64,000 nucleotides of DNA from CATOSP01 sp965205385 (GTDB lineage: Bacteria > Chloroflexota > Dehalococcoidia > Lucifugimonadales > UBA3495): NCBI GenBank assembly GCA_965205385.1, contig CBDBGS010000007.1:806001-870000 (forward strand), in the 5' to 3' direction. This document shows positions 44,463-53,474 of this stretch, in pieces. The notes below the pieces were generated by a model. The model was not told the DNA's origin. It was given only the letters and a program-made list of their open reading frames with translations, and ran no database searches. Made by a program: the position numbers and the translations under genes. Within the stretch, counting starts at the first letter, position 1; the number at the start of each line of letters is the position of its first letter.

Positions 44463-46634
44463 ATGTTCCTTGTGTTGGTATTCCGGCTACTGATTGGCGG
44501 TCTGGCCTGCAGCCAGCCACAACCGACACCAACGGCAGCCGCTGCTGACCCTACGGTTGCGCCTTTACCAGCACCGTCCCCGACTTCGGCCCCCGCCAAG
44601 CCTCGACCCGTCGCGGCTCCTACTACGGTTGGACCTACTCCAACTCCTGCGGCGACTCCCTCACCCTCCCTTCCACCGACTCCGGTCCCGACTCCCACGT
44701 TTGCGGCGCCCCCGTCTCCGACATCCTCCCCAACATCAACGCCTCGCCCTTCACCGACACCCGCCCCTACAGAGACACCAACTCCACCGCCAACTCCGAC
44801 ACCTTCACCCACCGCCACCCCGCCTCCTACGCCCACTCCGACGAATACTCCACCGTCGTCAACCCCGACGCCAGCTTCGGCGCCTCCCGAGATGTCTGTT
44901 TACGAGAAAGTTGCGCCATCCATGGTTGAGGTGACAGGACCGCGAGGCACATCCCTCGGGTTCTTCGTCCAGATCGACAACCCAAACCCTAATTCCGAAT
45001 ACGTGGTAACCACTTACTCCGCGGTCCGGGGCGGAGATCAGATTGAAGTGTCCCAACCAGAAGATGGGTCCCGCAGCGGGAGTCAGGCAAGGTCCGGACA
45101 CATCTTCGGTGTTGACAGGGACTTGGAGTTGGCGATTGTAGAACTGCCGGGTCGCTCGTCTACCTCTCTCGAGTTCGCAAGTATGAGCGGCGTGTCCATC
45201 GGTGATCCCATATTCGCCGTCGGATGCCCCCAAGTGGGTGCATCATCAGACTTGGTCAGTCAAGGTTCGATCGAGACTGCCCTCTTGAGACACCCCGGCG
45301 AAGCGTTTATTCGACGTAAGACCTTCCAATGGCCGCCGCCCGAAGGTAAGACCTTCCGGGCTGGAGCGCCAAACGTCAACTCAAGCGGCCAAGTCCTGGG
45401 TTTCGTGGCAGAGCCTCCGAGTCGAGGCATTTCGGGAGAGGGTCAACCCATTACGGTCTCCCTTTATCCATCTCTTATTGAGAAGTCCATAGACCGCCTG
45501 AGGAACCACTCCAGCGTTCTGGAAGTAAGTCCAGAGAACCGCATCGCTGGCAGGGAAGTGTCCTTCGCACTAAAGATCCAGCCGTACCAGATCGTGCGGC
45601 AAGCCCACTTGAACCCCGAGGGTGAAGAAGTGGCCTGGATTTTCCCCAACGGCTCGACGCGCAAAGAAAAGGATGTGTTGGTCACGAGGTGTATGCAGCG
45701 AGCCGACGCTTCAGGAACGGTCTCTTGGACCAGGACGGGAGCGTTTCACGTTGCGGGCCAGTGGACCCTGCGGGCCGTATTCAACCCGTTGACCAGCACA
45801 GCGGACGTGGTTGACTTTCCATACGAGATGACGGAATTGGAGGGAAAGGGGCAGGTCTACCTGGGCCTGAATATGAACAGCATTAGCAACCCTGACTTCA
45901 CTACTTACTACTCGGATTCCGTCCCATCGGCATTGGCCATGGATATCGCATCGCGTTTGTATCTGCTGGGGGAAACCCTGCCTGACACCTGGAACGTGAG
46001 TCGCGAGAGTTTGCCAGACCTCTACATCACCGCAAGTCTTGAGGGATACAATAACCTGGAATCTCACTTGCGGGGGCGAGAGCGGAATTCTCAAAGCGCC
46101 TTTTACCAGTACGGTTGTCGTCGTTGCCCCAGGGACCGTCCGGGCATTGTCATCCCGCTCGAACGTCACCGTTACGCGCCGCGTCGCCATTTGATGCTTA
46201 CCCACGAATATGGACACGCGTTGTTTCACGAAATTTCTCCCGGCCGCCAACACGGAGCGTACGCTGCTTGGATTAACGAAGGACTCGCGGAATGGTCAAA
46301 ATACAGGGTTGGGCTGGAAGGGATGGGCCAAGAGGAGACGTACCGGTCTCAGAGACGGCAGATAAGCATCGCCCAATCCAATGCCAGCGGGAAGACGCTT
46401 TTCCCTCTATCCAGCCTGGAGAGCGGTGAAGAATGGGGTGAGAGGACAGGTGAAAAGAGGGCACTGCAATACTCTCAAGCCTATATGACCATCAGGTATT
46501 TGGTTGAGACATACAGCCTACCGTCGATTATCAGTCTCGTCCGAAACATGGGGAATCACGCTACTGTCGGTGAGGCAATCGAGCTGGAATTGGGTGTTAC
46601 CTACAGTCAGTTGGAAACGGATTCAGTTTCCTAG
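44463..46634 (+). CDS. Pro/Thr-stalk surface protein with dead trypsin domain and gluzincin domain
   Basis: 723-residue paralogue of the upstream protein, without the TPR tail. In order: leader with Cys16 (GLACSQPQP), Pro/Thr stalk, a trypsin-like domain again lacking the catalytic triad (TTYSAV for the His, DLELAIVEL, FRAGAPNV instead of GNSGGP), Ig-like beta domain, and a gluzincin domain with HEYGH (581-585) and NEGLAEW, the third ligand being Glu606. A CxxC (GCRRC) again precedes RDRPG. It stops at TYSQLETDSVS where the paralogue continues to TPRs, so it is either a shortened copy or a natural short form. Start ATG 44463 chosen; GTG 44433 possible. Confidence 0.78.
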   Translation: MFLVLVFRLLIGGLACSQPQPTPTAAAADPTVAPLPAPSPTSAPAKPRPVAAPTTVGPTPTPAATPSPSLPPTPVPTPTFAAPPSPTSSPTSTPRPSPTPAPTETPTPPPTPTPSPTATPPPTPTPTNTPPSSTPTPASAPPEMSVYEKVAPSMVEVTGPRGTSLGFFVQIDNPNPNSEYVVTTYSAVRGGDQIEVSQPEDGSRSGSQARSGHIFGVDRDLELAIVELPGRSSTSLEFASMSGVSIGDPIFAVGCPQVGASSDLVSQGSIETALLRHPGEAFIRRKTFQWPPPEGKTFRAGAPNVNSSGQVLGFVAEPPSRGISGEGQPITVSLYPSLIEKSIDRLRNHSSVLEVSPENRIAGREVSFALKIQPYQIVRQAHLNPEGEEVAWIFPNGSTRKEKDVLVTRCMQRADASGTVSWTRTGAFHVAGQWTLRAVFNPLTSTADVVDFPYEMTELEGKGQVYLGLNMNSISNPDFTTYYSDSVPSALAMDIASRLYLLGETLPDTWNVSRESLPDLYITASLEGYNNLESHLRGRERNSQSAFYQYGCRRCPRDRPGIVIPLERHRYAPRRHLMLTHEYGHALFHEISPGRQHGAYAAWINEGLAEWSKYRVGLEGMGQEETYRSQRRQISIAQSNASGKTLFPLSSLESGEEWGERTGEKRALQYSQAYMTIRYLVETYSLPSIISLVRNMGNHATVGEAIELELGVTYSQLETDSVS

Positions 46635-47003
46635 AACAATTTATCCGCACCGATTGACGCAATCTCGGAACTCAGTAAGTTAATCAAGATGATTCCTAAT
46701 CAGTGAACCTACTTCAAACGTGGCTTGGATCTCTCAATACCGGCAGATCTCTCTACCGGCAGATCTCTCAATACCGGCAGATCTCTCAATACCGGCAGAT
46801 CTCTCAATACCGGGCAGCTTTAGCAGACTAAACGCGGGCTATAGAGATAGACTCAAACTATGCGGAAGCCTACAGAACGCGGGCAAACGCCCATGCTAAA
46901 CTGGGAAATGATAGAGACAAGCAAGCAGACCGGAAAAGAGCATGCGCCCTCGATTGGTTCCACTTCTGCTAGAATCAAAGTCCCTGAGACACTGGAGACT
47001 AAA
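46635..47003. other. Intergenic region with tandem repeat
   Basis: No gene is supported between the stalk protein and the ferredoxin start, although the ferredoxin frame remains open upstream. The region holds the 18-bp tandem repeat annotated separately. Confidence 0.5.
46729..46817. repeat. Tandem repeat, 18-bp unit, five copies
   Basis: ATCTCTCAATACCGGCAG is repeated at 46729, 46763 and 46781 exactly, with one copy missing two bases (46747-46762) and a last copy carrying one extra G (46799-46817). Such near-perfect copies suggest recent slippage. It lies upstream of the ferredoxin gene. Confidence 0.85.
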
Positions 47004-47342
47004 ATGCCAACTCCCGACCTGAACATCATCGTGTGCGTCGACCGGCGGAAGTGCCTAAACGCCAAGATTCATGGCAGGAACGGCCCGGAACTGCTTGACG
47101 AGTTGAGGGCGTCGGTAGCGTCTAACGGGCTTGAAGAGCAGGTGCAGGTCACGTCCTGCCGTTGCATCCTTGGCTGCACCTATGGGCCGCGCATCGATGT
47201 GGCAAAACGGTGGTTGGGGGAGAAAGTCCTTTACGGGACGACCGAAGGCAGGGCCACTATTTCCATCCGGGGCAGGGTCACGTTTTCCAGAATCCCGGAA
47301 GACCTGGCGTCGTTAATCACCGGCAACCTGCCCGGCGAGTAA
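47004..47342 (+). CDS. Thioredoxin-like (2Fe-2S) ferredoxin
   Basis: 112 residues resembling the NuoE-type thioredoxin-like ferredoxin fold. Cysteines that can bind one [2Fe-2S] cluster are Cys11 and Cys17 (CVDRRKC), then Cys52, Cys54 and Cys58 in SCRCILGCTYGP; one is extra. GGAG lies 6 nt before ATG 47004. An electron-transfer role with one of the nearby oxidoreductases is possible. Its last 30 bases overlap, tail to tail, with the CoA-transferase gene on the other strand. Confidence 0.75.
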   Translation: MPTPDLNIIVCVDRRKCLNAKIHGRNGPELLDELRASVASNGLEEQVQVTSCRCILGCTYGPRIDVAKRWLGEKVLYGTTEGRATISIRGRVTFSRIPEDLASLITGNLPGE

Positions 47343-48587
47343 CCTGCGTTTCCGCGCCCCTTCGGACTCGTAGATGACGCCCTGTTCCGCCAACGCCTCG
47401 ACTTCGGCGGATGTAAGACCAAGATGCTCCATCAAGACCTGGTGATTGTGCTCGCCGAGTTGGGGCGCGGGTCCCCTGACGCTGGCCGGGGTCTCAGAGA
47501 ATTTATAGGGCGGAGACACCACACCGGTGGGCCCCAACTCCGGGTATTCGATCTCCTGGAACGCGCCCCGGTCCCGGTAATGGGGGTGCTTCCAAATTTC
47601 TTCCTGGGATAAGACCGGGCCAGACGAGATTCGAGCCTCGGCGAGGACTGTCAGAGCCGCTTCGTCGTCGCTCATGTCTTGGAGCCAGCCTTCGATGATT
47701 CCCACCACCTCGTCGCGCCGCTCAAGGCGGTCGTCATCGGTCAGGTATCTGGGATCGTCGATCATGTCTTCCCGGTCCATACAGGCGCAGAGCCTTCCCC
47801 ATGCGCTGTTGGCCCCCTGTCCCGGAGCCTGGAGCGATATGTAACCTTCTTTGGCTTTTAGGATTCCCATGGGAAAGGTATAGGTGTTCTGCTTGCCGTT
47901 CCGGTAATGCAGTGGGACCCCATGGTTGGCGGCGGTGTGGGGCATCCCCAGGGAGTCCAAGAATAGCAGGCTTTCGATCATGGAAAGGTCGATGTACTGG
48001 CCCACGCCCGTCCTCTGGCGGTGGAACAGGGCGTACCCGACCGCCAAGGCTCCGGTCATACCGGTGATGGTGTCTCCGACCCCGCCGCCTATGGTGTAGG
48101 GCGCTCCGTCCTTTTCCCCGGTGATCCAGTTCAACCCGCTCACAGCCTGGGCCACCGGGTCGGTGCAGACGTGTTCGGGGTTATGGGCGAACCCTTCTTG
48201 GCCGTAGCCGGTCATGGACACCATGATGATCCCTGGGTTCAGGGCGGTTAGGTTGGAGTAGTCGAGACCGTAGCTCTTCACGACGTGGGGCGTGTAGTTC
48301 TCCACGAACACGTCGGCCTGTTTCACCAGAGACCGGACTATCTCCAGTCCTTTCGGATGTTTCAAGTCGACGCAAAGGCTTTTCTTGCCGCCGTTTAGGT
48401 GCAGAAACGGCACGCCGTTGCGGGTTGGCAGCGATTCGGGGGTGAAGCGTTCTTCCTGATTGTCCACCGGCCGCTCGATTTTGATGACATCCGCGCCCAT
48501 GTCGGCCATGATACGGCTGCAAAATGGACCGACAAAGGCCGCCGTAAAGTCCAACACCTTAATGCCCGACAGTAGATTCGTGGCCAT
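47313..48587 (-). CDS. CoA transferase family III (CaiB/BaiF)
   Basis: 424-residue enzyme that moves CoA between carboxylic acids, or racemises acyl-CoAs. Family features: SGIKVLDFTAAFVGPFCSRIMADMGADVIKIE, LNGGKKSLCVDLKHPKG, GYGQEGFAHNPEHVCTDP, and the catalytic aspartate in VGQYIDLSMIESLLFL. ATG 48587 has GGAGGT 8 nt upstream. The specific acid is unknown. Possibly linked to the catabolic enzymes around it. Confidence 0.92.
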   Translation of the reverse strand: MATNLLSGIKVLDFTAAFVGPFCSRIMADMGADVIKIERPVDNQEERFTPESLPTRNGVPFLHLNGGKKSLCVDLKHPKGLEIVRSLVKQADVFVENYTPHVVKSYGLDYSNLTALNPGIIMVSMTGYGQEGFAHNPEHVCTDPVAQAVSGLNWITGEKDGAPYTIGGGVGDTITGMTGALAVGYALFHRQRTGVGQYIDLSMIESLLFLDSLGMPHTAANHGVPLHYRNGKQNTYTFPMGILKAKEGYISLQAPGQGANSAWGRLCACMDREDMIDDPRYLTDDDRLERRDEVVGIIEGWLQDMSDDEAALTVLAEARISSGPVLSQEEIWKHPHYRDRGAFQEIEYPELGPTGVVSPPYKFSETPASVRGPAPQLGEHNHQVLMEHLGLTSAEVEALAEQGVIYESEGARKRRLLAGQVAGD

Positions 48588-48845
48588 CGGCGCGCACCTC
48601 CGAGCAATTGCCATATCGAGGAATCAACCCCCTGGCAGTCTGCGACCGTCCCGGGGATTGCCCTGATTGTACACTGGCTGGCGGCGAGGTGGACAACCAG
48701 CCTGACCGGACGTACTATTCCCAGGACACAAAGTGGCCGGAGGTTACTGGTTCGTGGGACCGCAGGCCGCCACTTCTGGCTGACCGGTGGAAATCGGCCA
48801 CTGGTCACTGAACACGTGCACACAGAATGAAGCATAGGAGGGCCG

Positions 48846-50570
48846 ATGCAGACACGACAGATGACGGCCAACGCCTCGAACTTGATAATCGAGCAACTGG
48901 CGGCGTCGGGAGTAAAGTACGTCTTCAACAACTCCGGATCGCGGGAAGCGCTGTTCTTCAATGAACTCCACTCCCGCTCCGACATCCACGGCATACTGGG
49001 GCTCCACGAAGGCGCGGTGACCGCCATGGCCGGGGGATATTCCCAGGCAAACCTGCAGCCCGCGGTGATGGTCGTGCACCTGGGCGCGGGCCTAGCCCAG
49101 TGCATGGGGCAGCTAATCAACATCTGGACTGGAAGCCTGCCAGTGGTGGTGATTACGTTTGCCGGAGACACCGGCAGTTTCGCCGACTTCATCAGCCTGG
49201 ACGTCAGCCATAACGCGGGCCCGACCGCTATAAGCGCACCGCTTACCAAGGCCAACTGGACGGTCATTGAGCCCGAAGGTCTTCCGGCCGCGGTTGACCG
49301 GGCCCTGCGCGTGGCCATGACCCCTCCAGTAGGTCCGGTGCACCTGGCGGTCTACGACCGGCTGCTGGGTCCTTCCGAATTCACGGCCAACATCATCGAC
49401 GGGGGCCTACCCGAAGTCCGCATGGGATTCCCCGCGGATAGCGACGTGGAAGCCATCGCCCAGGCGCTGCGAAACGCCAAACGGCCTCTGCTCTACACCG
49501 GAGACGGTATCTGGAAGAGCGGGGCCGACGCCGAAGTAACGGCCATCGCGGAACGGTTCGGAATCCCGGTGGTGGGGGACCTGCGTGGGGTGCCCATCAA
49601 GCATCCTCTGCACTGCGGCGGACGGCGGCTGGAACAAGCGCCGGACATCGACCCGGACCTGATCTTGTGCTGGGGCGTGCGTCACAACGGGGCGGGCACA
49701 CCCGACGATTACGCCGCCTTCTTCAACGCGGAACGGACCATCGCCGTTGGGTCTGACGTCGAGAACCTGGAAAACATTCCCGGCCTGGACCTGGGCGTCT
49801 TGGCCGACGAAAAGCGGACGGCCCAACGTCTTCTGGAGCTGACGGAATCCTCCCAGGACGAGTTGGCTGGCCGCCGCGCCTGGGCCAGGGAAGAGGCCGC
49901 CGCCTTGCGCGCCCGCAGGAGAGACGCGGCCCAGCGCGTTGCCCAGCAGCAGGGAAAGGTCCGGGCGGTCGCTCTGGCCGACGCGCTGGACAAAACCCTG
50001 GAGCGGCACGGCGGAGGCCTGGTGACCATCGAACAGTTCGCCGTCGGACAGGATCTTCTTGAGAACTCTGGGGATGTGGGCAACAACGAGTACATCCGGC
50101 CCGCGGGGGGTTCTGAGGGTTACGGGGTAGGCGCGGCCATCGGCGCGAAGCTGGGCGCTCCCGGCAAGCCGGTGGTAGGACTTGTCGGCGACGGCTCCCT
50201 TTATTACTCCGACTCAGCTCTTTGGACAGCCGCCAGTCACAACATTCCCGTGCTCTATGTCATCTCAAACAATGGGGCGTACGGCATCGTGGCCGGAGCC
50301 TTTGCCAACGCCAACGCCAACATGAAGCAGACCGGCGATTACAGGGGAGTGGTGCTGGACAACATCGATCCGGTGAAGCTAGCCGAGGGCTTCGGCGTCG
50401 AGGCCATGGACGCCACGGACGAGGCCACCATCGCCGACGCCATTGAACAGGGGCTCAGGACGGTGGAAGAGGAGAAGCGCCCCTTCCTGTTGAACGTTCA
50501 TCTGCCGCTGGGCCTCCCCGAGGGTGGGCGTCCTGGCGCGATTTACAGTCTTAATGACGAGGCTGGCTAG
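48846..50570 (+). CDS. Thiamine pyrophosphate-dependent enzyme (acetolactate synthase/benzoylformate decarboxylase-like)
   Basis: 574 residues with all three TPP-enzyme domains. Catalytic Glu55 is in LGLHEGAVTAMAGGYSQ, which activates the thiazolium ring. The cofactor motif is GDGSLYYSD (from 448) ending in ISNNGAYG. The middle domain has RPLLYTGDGIWKSGADAE. Either a 2-oxo acid decarboxylase, carboligase or C-C lyase; it lacks features that fix one reaction. GGAGG is near the start. It is transcribed away from the CoA transferase. Confidence 0.9.
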   Translation: MQTRQMTANASNLIIEQLAASGVKYVFNNSGSREALFFNELHSRSDIHGILGLHEGAVTAMAGGYSQANLQPAVMVVHLGAGLAQCMGQLINIWTGSLPVVVITFAGDTGSFADFISLDVSHNAGPTAISAPLTKANWTVIEPEGLPAAVDRALRVAMTPPVGPVHLAVYDRLLGPSEFTANIIDGGLPEVRMGFPADSDVEAIAQALRNAKRPLLYTGDGIWKSGADAEVTAIAERFGIPVVGDLRGVPIKHPLHCGGRRLEQAPDIDPDLILCWGVRHNGAGTPDDYAAFFNAERTIAVGSDVENLENIPGLDLGVLADEKRTAQRLLELTESSQDELAGRRAWAREEAAALRARRRDAAQRVAQQQGKVRAVALADALDKTLERHGGGLVTIEQFAVGQDLLENSGDVGNNEYIRPAGGSEGYGVGAAIGAKLGAPGKPVVGLVGDGSLYYSDSALWTAASHNIPVLYVISNNGAYGIVAGAFANANANMKQTGDYRGVVLDNIDPVKLAEGFGVEAMDATDEATIADAIEQGLRTVEEEKRPFLLNVHLPLGLPEGGRPGAIYSLNDEAG

Positions 50571-50898
50571 AGACGCTTATTGGTGAACAAGGCGCCCGGG
50601 ACTGACACCGGGGGAATGGTGGAGTCGGGCTGGCGGGGCAATTGCGGGCAAAATGCGATTGCCCAGGGGCTGATCCCAGGGCCTTTCGATTGCCCGTCTG
50701 AACTGTGATTTCTCTGATTCCGGGATTTATATGATTGGAAATCATCCGAATCCCAAAATCCTGTGAATCCCGGTTCGGACAATTGGGCCGATAATTGAAT
50801 GACGCCAGCGGCTGATACCGATTTCACTTTATTCCTTTGGAACGGGTTGGTATCATTAGCACCGACACATTAGACTTAATCCGAAGAGGGAGGAGATC
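50571..50898. other. Intergenic region with palindromic repeat
   Basis: No gene is supported. It contains the palindromic repeat at 50696-50780; the remaining sequence up to the VOC gene shows nothing recognisable apart from a GGAGGAG ribosome binding site at its end. Confidence 0.55.
50696..50780. repeat. Palindromic intergenic repeat (MITE/REP-like)
   Basis: The ends GTCTGAACTGTGATT and the reverse complement of AATCCCGGTTCGGAC match at 12 of 15 bases, enclosing GATTCCGGG-type and GGATTTATATGATT-type sequence. This arrangement of GTCTGAACTGTGATT...AATCCCGGTTCGGAC is of a kind widespread in bacteria as short, non-coding palindromic elements. Confidence 0.6.
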
Positions 50899-51360
50899 AT
50901 GGGCTACACACCGAGACAGCTAGGCCACGTCAACATTTTCGTGCGGAACGCGGAAAAGGCCCGCGAGTGGTATGAGGACCTGCTGGGTCTTCACACCTAT
51001 GGTTTCACCCCTGGCCGTGCGGCATTTATGAGCGCGGACCTGGGCAACTCCCACGATATCGCCCTGACCGAGGTCGGGGAGAGCGCCGCCGGTCCGATGG
51101 CGGGTCAGGTCGGCTTGAACCACATGGCCTGGTACATGCACAGCCTCGATGACCTCAAGGAACTCTACTACCGGGTCAAGGACAGGGGAATCGAGATCGA
51201 CCGGGTATCCGATCACGGCCATGCCATAGGGATTTACATCCGCGACCCGGACGGCAACGGTATCGAGCTTTCGTACGAGATGCCCGCGGAACAGTGGGGG
51301 CGGGACGAACAAGGCCGCATGATCGGGAAGACCGAGAAGGGCCAACTATCCGGACCTTAG
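50899..51360 (+). CDS. VOC-family (glyoxalase-type) protein
   Basis: 153 residues, one vicinal-oxygen-chelate domain of two beta-alpha-beta-beta-beta units. Metal ligands expected for this family are visible: His in QLGHVNIFV, His in VGLNHMAWYM and Glu in GNGIELSYE. Likely a dioxygenase, isomerase or lyase of a small molecule. GGAGGAG precedes the ATG. The gene is followed 60 nt later by a hairpin and the MBL gene. Confidence 0.92.
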   Translation: MGYTPRQLGHVNIFVRNAEKAREWYEDLLGLHTYGFTPGRAAFMSADLGNSHDIALTEVGESAAGPMAGQVGLNHMAWYMHSLDDLKELYYRVKDRGIEIDRVSDHGHAIGIYIRDPDGNGIELSYEMPAEQWGRDEQGRMIGKTEKGQLSGP

Positions 51361-51419
51361 GATGAGGAACTGGCCCGCGACACCGCCCACGTCTAGTACA
51401 CTGAATCACAGGTCTCATC

Positions 51420-51451
51420 GAAATGGGGGTGCGGATATGCGCCCCCATTTC
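51420..51451 (+). terminator. Strong hairpin between VOC and MBL genes
   Basis: GAAATGGGGG-T-GC pairs with GC-G-CCCCCATTTC (13 pairs, one T-G) around the loop GGATAT. There is no T-run after it, so it may stabilise or attenuate rather than terminate. The MBL gene starts 27 nt later. Confidence 0.5.
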
Positions 51452-51477
51452 AGATTAACGGAAAGGATTCTCCGGCT

Positions 51478-52239
51478 ATGGCAACATTGGACGTGCTCAC
51501 CTACGGGTTCGCGCTGAACACCGACCAGGGTTCCTTCGGCTACTCCACCAACTCGTTGCTACGTGTTGGGAACCACAACATTCTCATCGACACCGGCCCG
51601 TCGTCGAGGCGCGCTTTTTTGTACAAGGCGCTCCAGGCCAGGGACCTGACTCCGGACGACATCGACATCATTATCCTGACCCACATGCACTGGGACCACT
51701 GCCAGAACACCGACCTGTTCAAGAACGCCAGGGTCGTGGTAAACCCGACGGAGATTGACTACGCCCGCAACCCCAATCCCTGGGACATGGCCGTGGCTGC
51801 CGGCATGGCCGACCTCATGCGCAACATGAAGATCGACATCGTGTCGGAGGGCGACACTATCGTCGATGGCGTTACCGTGCTGGAAACGCCGGGCCACACC
51901 AAGGGTCACATGAGCGTATTGGCCGAAGTCGACGGGGAGAAGGTCCTGCTGGCTGGGGACGCCATGCCCGAAAGCGGGACCGTCGCCCGGGGGATGCCGT
52001 ATAACATCTTCTGGGACCTGGAAGACGCCAAGGAGAGCGTGGAGAAGATGGTCTCCTCCTCCAACGTGTTTTACCCTGGTCACGACAGGCCCTTCCGCGT
52101 GCAGGACGACAAGATACTGTACCTTCACGGCCCGGACAATATCCACGTGATAGACAGCACCGAAGGCGGCGGGACCGCATCGCTAACCTTCACGGTCCAC
52201 GCCGAACGGTCCGTGAACATCGACATAGTACAAAAGTAA
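51478..52239 (+). CDS. MBL-fold hydrolase (lactonase-like)
   Basis: 253 residues of the N-acyl homoserine lactonase-like MBL group. The metal motif is THMHWDHC (His69, His71, Asp73, His74); further ligands are in ETPGHTKGHMSV, the bridging aspartate in LLAGDAMPESG and the last histidine in YPGHDRPF. The C-terminal domain is short. Substrate could be a lactone, but quorum-sensing function should not be assumed. A strong ribosome binding site is not evident. Confidence 0.9.
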   Translation: MATLDVLTYGFALNTDQGSFGYSTNSLLRVGNHNILIDTGPSSRRAFLYKALQARDLTPDDIDIIILTHMHWDHCQNTDLFKNARVVVNPTEIDYARNPNPWDMAVAAGMADLMRNMKIDIVSEGDTIVDGVTVLETPGHTKGHMSVLAEVDGEKVLLAGDAMPESGTVARGMPYNIFWDLEDAKESVEKMVSSSNVFYPGHDRPFRVQDDKILYLHGPDNIHVIDSTEGGGTASLTFTVHAERSVNIDIVQK

Positions 52240-52293
52240 GCGGGCCACCGTTTCCAACTAATTTGATCCTGTTGATAGGGTCTAGGAGGCGCC

Positions 52294-53112
52294 ATGTTCC
52301 AGAAGATTCAACACATTGGCTACTACACGCCAGACCTGGCGGCGACCGTAGAGTGGTTCGAGCGGTCTTTCAGAGCGGTAAACGCAGGGGGAGGCCCGTT
52401 GCCAAAGAGCGCCGCGGTTCCCAGTGGCGGCATCAATGCTTACGTCCGGTTTGGCCGGGTGGAGGCGGAGCTAATCGAGCCTGAAGACAAGACGGGGCTG
52501 GAGACGGGGCGTCTGACCATGCACCACGTCGGCTACGTAGTGGAGAACATAGACCAGAGCGTAGCCGATCTACGGGCGAAGGGGTTCAATTTCGCGGCTG
52601 ACGCGCCCTTCACCAACGTGATGGGACAGCAGGTGTTGTATTTCAATTCCGCCAGCACCAACGGCGTTCGGGTCCACCTGACCCAGCTACCCGCCGATGC
52701 CCCTTCAGGTTCCGGGCAGGGATTGGAGGTCAGCTCCATAGTCCACGCTGGATACCGGGTCAAGGACTTGGACAGGGCGATTGCCTGGTACGTGGACAAT
52801 TTCCAGGGGGAGCATATTGGCGGAGGGGCTTCCCGGAGCGGCGGACGCAACGCCTTCGTGAACTTCGGCGAGGTGCAGGTGGAGTTGATCGAGCCGGGAG
52901 ACGCTTCAGGCATGTCGGACGATGTACACGACATGGACCATGTGGGCTACGTTGTAGGGGACATCCCTTCTTGCATGGGGGCTTGTCAGGACTGCGGACT
53001 GGTTTTCGTGGCCGACTACCCGGCTACCAACTCGGTGCGACAGCAGGTCCTTTACTTCGACACCGAGACTACCCTGGGCTCCCGGATGCACCTGACCATG
53101 CTACCGGACTAA
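52294..53112 (+). CDS. Double-domain VOC-family protein
   Basis: 272 residues consisting of two similar glyoxalase domains in tandem: the first FQKIQHIGYYTPDLAATVEWFERSF...MHHVGYVVENIDQSVADL, the second SIVHAGYRVKDLDRAIAWYVDNF...DMDHVGYVVGDIPSCM. Each has HxxY and a glutamate near the end, the usual metal sites. Resembles methylmalonyl-CoA epimerase and related isomerases. GGAGG precedes ATG. The MBL gene is 54 nt upstream, so the two may be co-transcribed. Confidence 0.88.
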   Translation: MFQKIQHIGYYTPDLAATVEWFERSFRAVNAGGGPLPKSAAVPSGGINAYVRFGRVEAELIEPEDKTGLETGRLTMHHVGYVVENIDQSVADLRAKGFNFAADAPFTNVMGQQVLYFNSASTNGVRVHLTQLPADAPSGSGQGLEVSSIVHAGYRVKDLDRAIAWYVDNFQGEHIGGGASRSGGRNAFVNFGEVQVELIEPGDASGMSDDVHDMDHVGYVVGDIPSCMGACQDCGLVFVADYPATNSVRQQVLYFDTETTLGSRMHLTMLPD

Positions 53113-53204
53113 TGGGGTACGGGGATGAAATTCAAGATTCGCGCAGACCCGGCGCCCTTGGCCGTGGACGGGTACGGAGCAGTACGTGTCGACTGCACCC
53201 AATG

Positions 53205-53240
53205 ATGGGTGATGATGCAGGATTGCCCATCATCACCCAT
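53205..53240. terminator. Bidirectional terminator-like hairpin
   Basis: A perfect 13-bp stem ATGGGTGATGATG / CATCATCACCCAT with a 10-nt loop lies between two genes that end toward each other (VOC at 53112 and the coiled-coil gene at 53266), the expected place for a shared terminator. T-runs are weak on both sides. Confidence 0.6.
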
Positions 53241-53265
53241 TGAGGCCGACAGCCACGCGATTTCT

Positions 53266-53457
53266 CTAATTCACCAGCACTATCATCGCCACAAACAAGG
53301 TGATGAACCCCGCCATCATGGTCCCTATCATGGCCACGAACATCGTGGTCACCCGGTTTTCAAGGCTGGATATGCGCCTGTCGAGACTGTCAAGGGTGCG
53401 AAGGATCTGAGCGTTCGTCTCTTCCAGCCGACCGATACGTTCCTCGTTCGTCATCAT
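53266..53457 (-). CDS. Small coiled-coil membrane protein
   Basis: 63 residues: a heptad coiled coil (RLEETNAQILRTLDSLDRRISSLENRV) then a membrane helix (MFVAMIGTMMAGFITLFVAMIVLV). Same design as the 131-residue protein at 10.8-11.2 kb, though with a shorter coil. GGGGAG lies 8 nt before the ATG. It ends 190 nt past a DHDPS-like gene on the same strand. Function unknown. Confidence 0.65.
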   Translation of the reverse strand: MMTNEERIGRLEETNAQILRTLDSLDRRISSLENRVTTMFVAMIGTMMAGFITLFVAMIVLVN

Positions 53458-53474
53458 AGTCGCGGCTCCCCACT

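Noticed and set aside
51478..52239. Quorum-quenching lactonase label for the MBL gene
   Set aside because: The MBL fold motifs are shared by many hydrolases; no context or specific residues support AHL as substrate.
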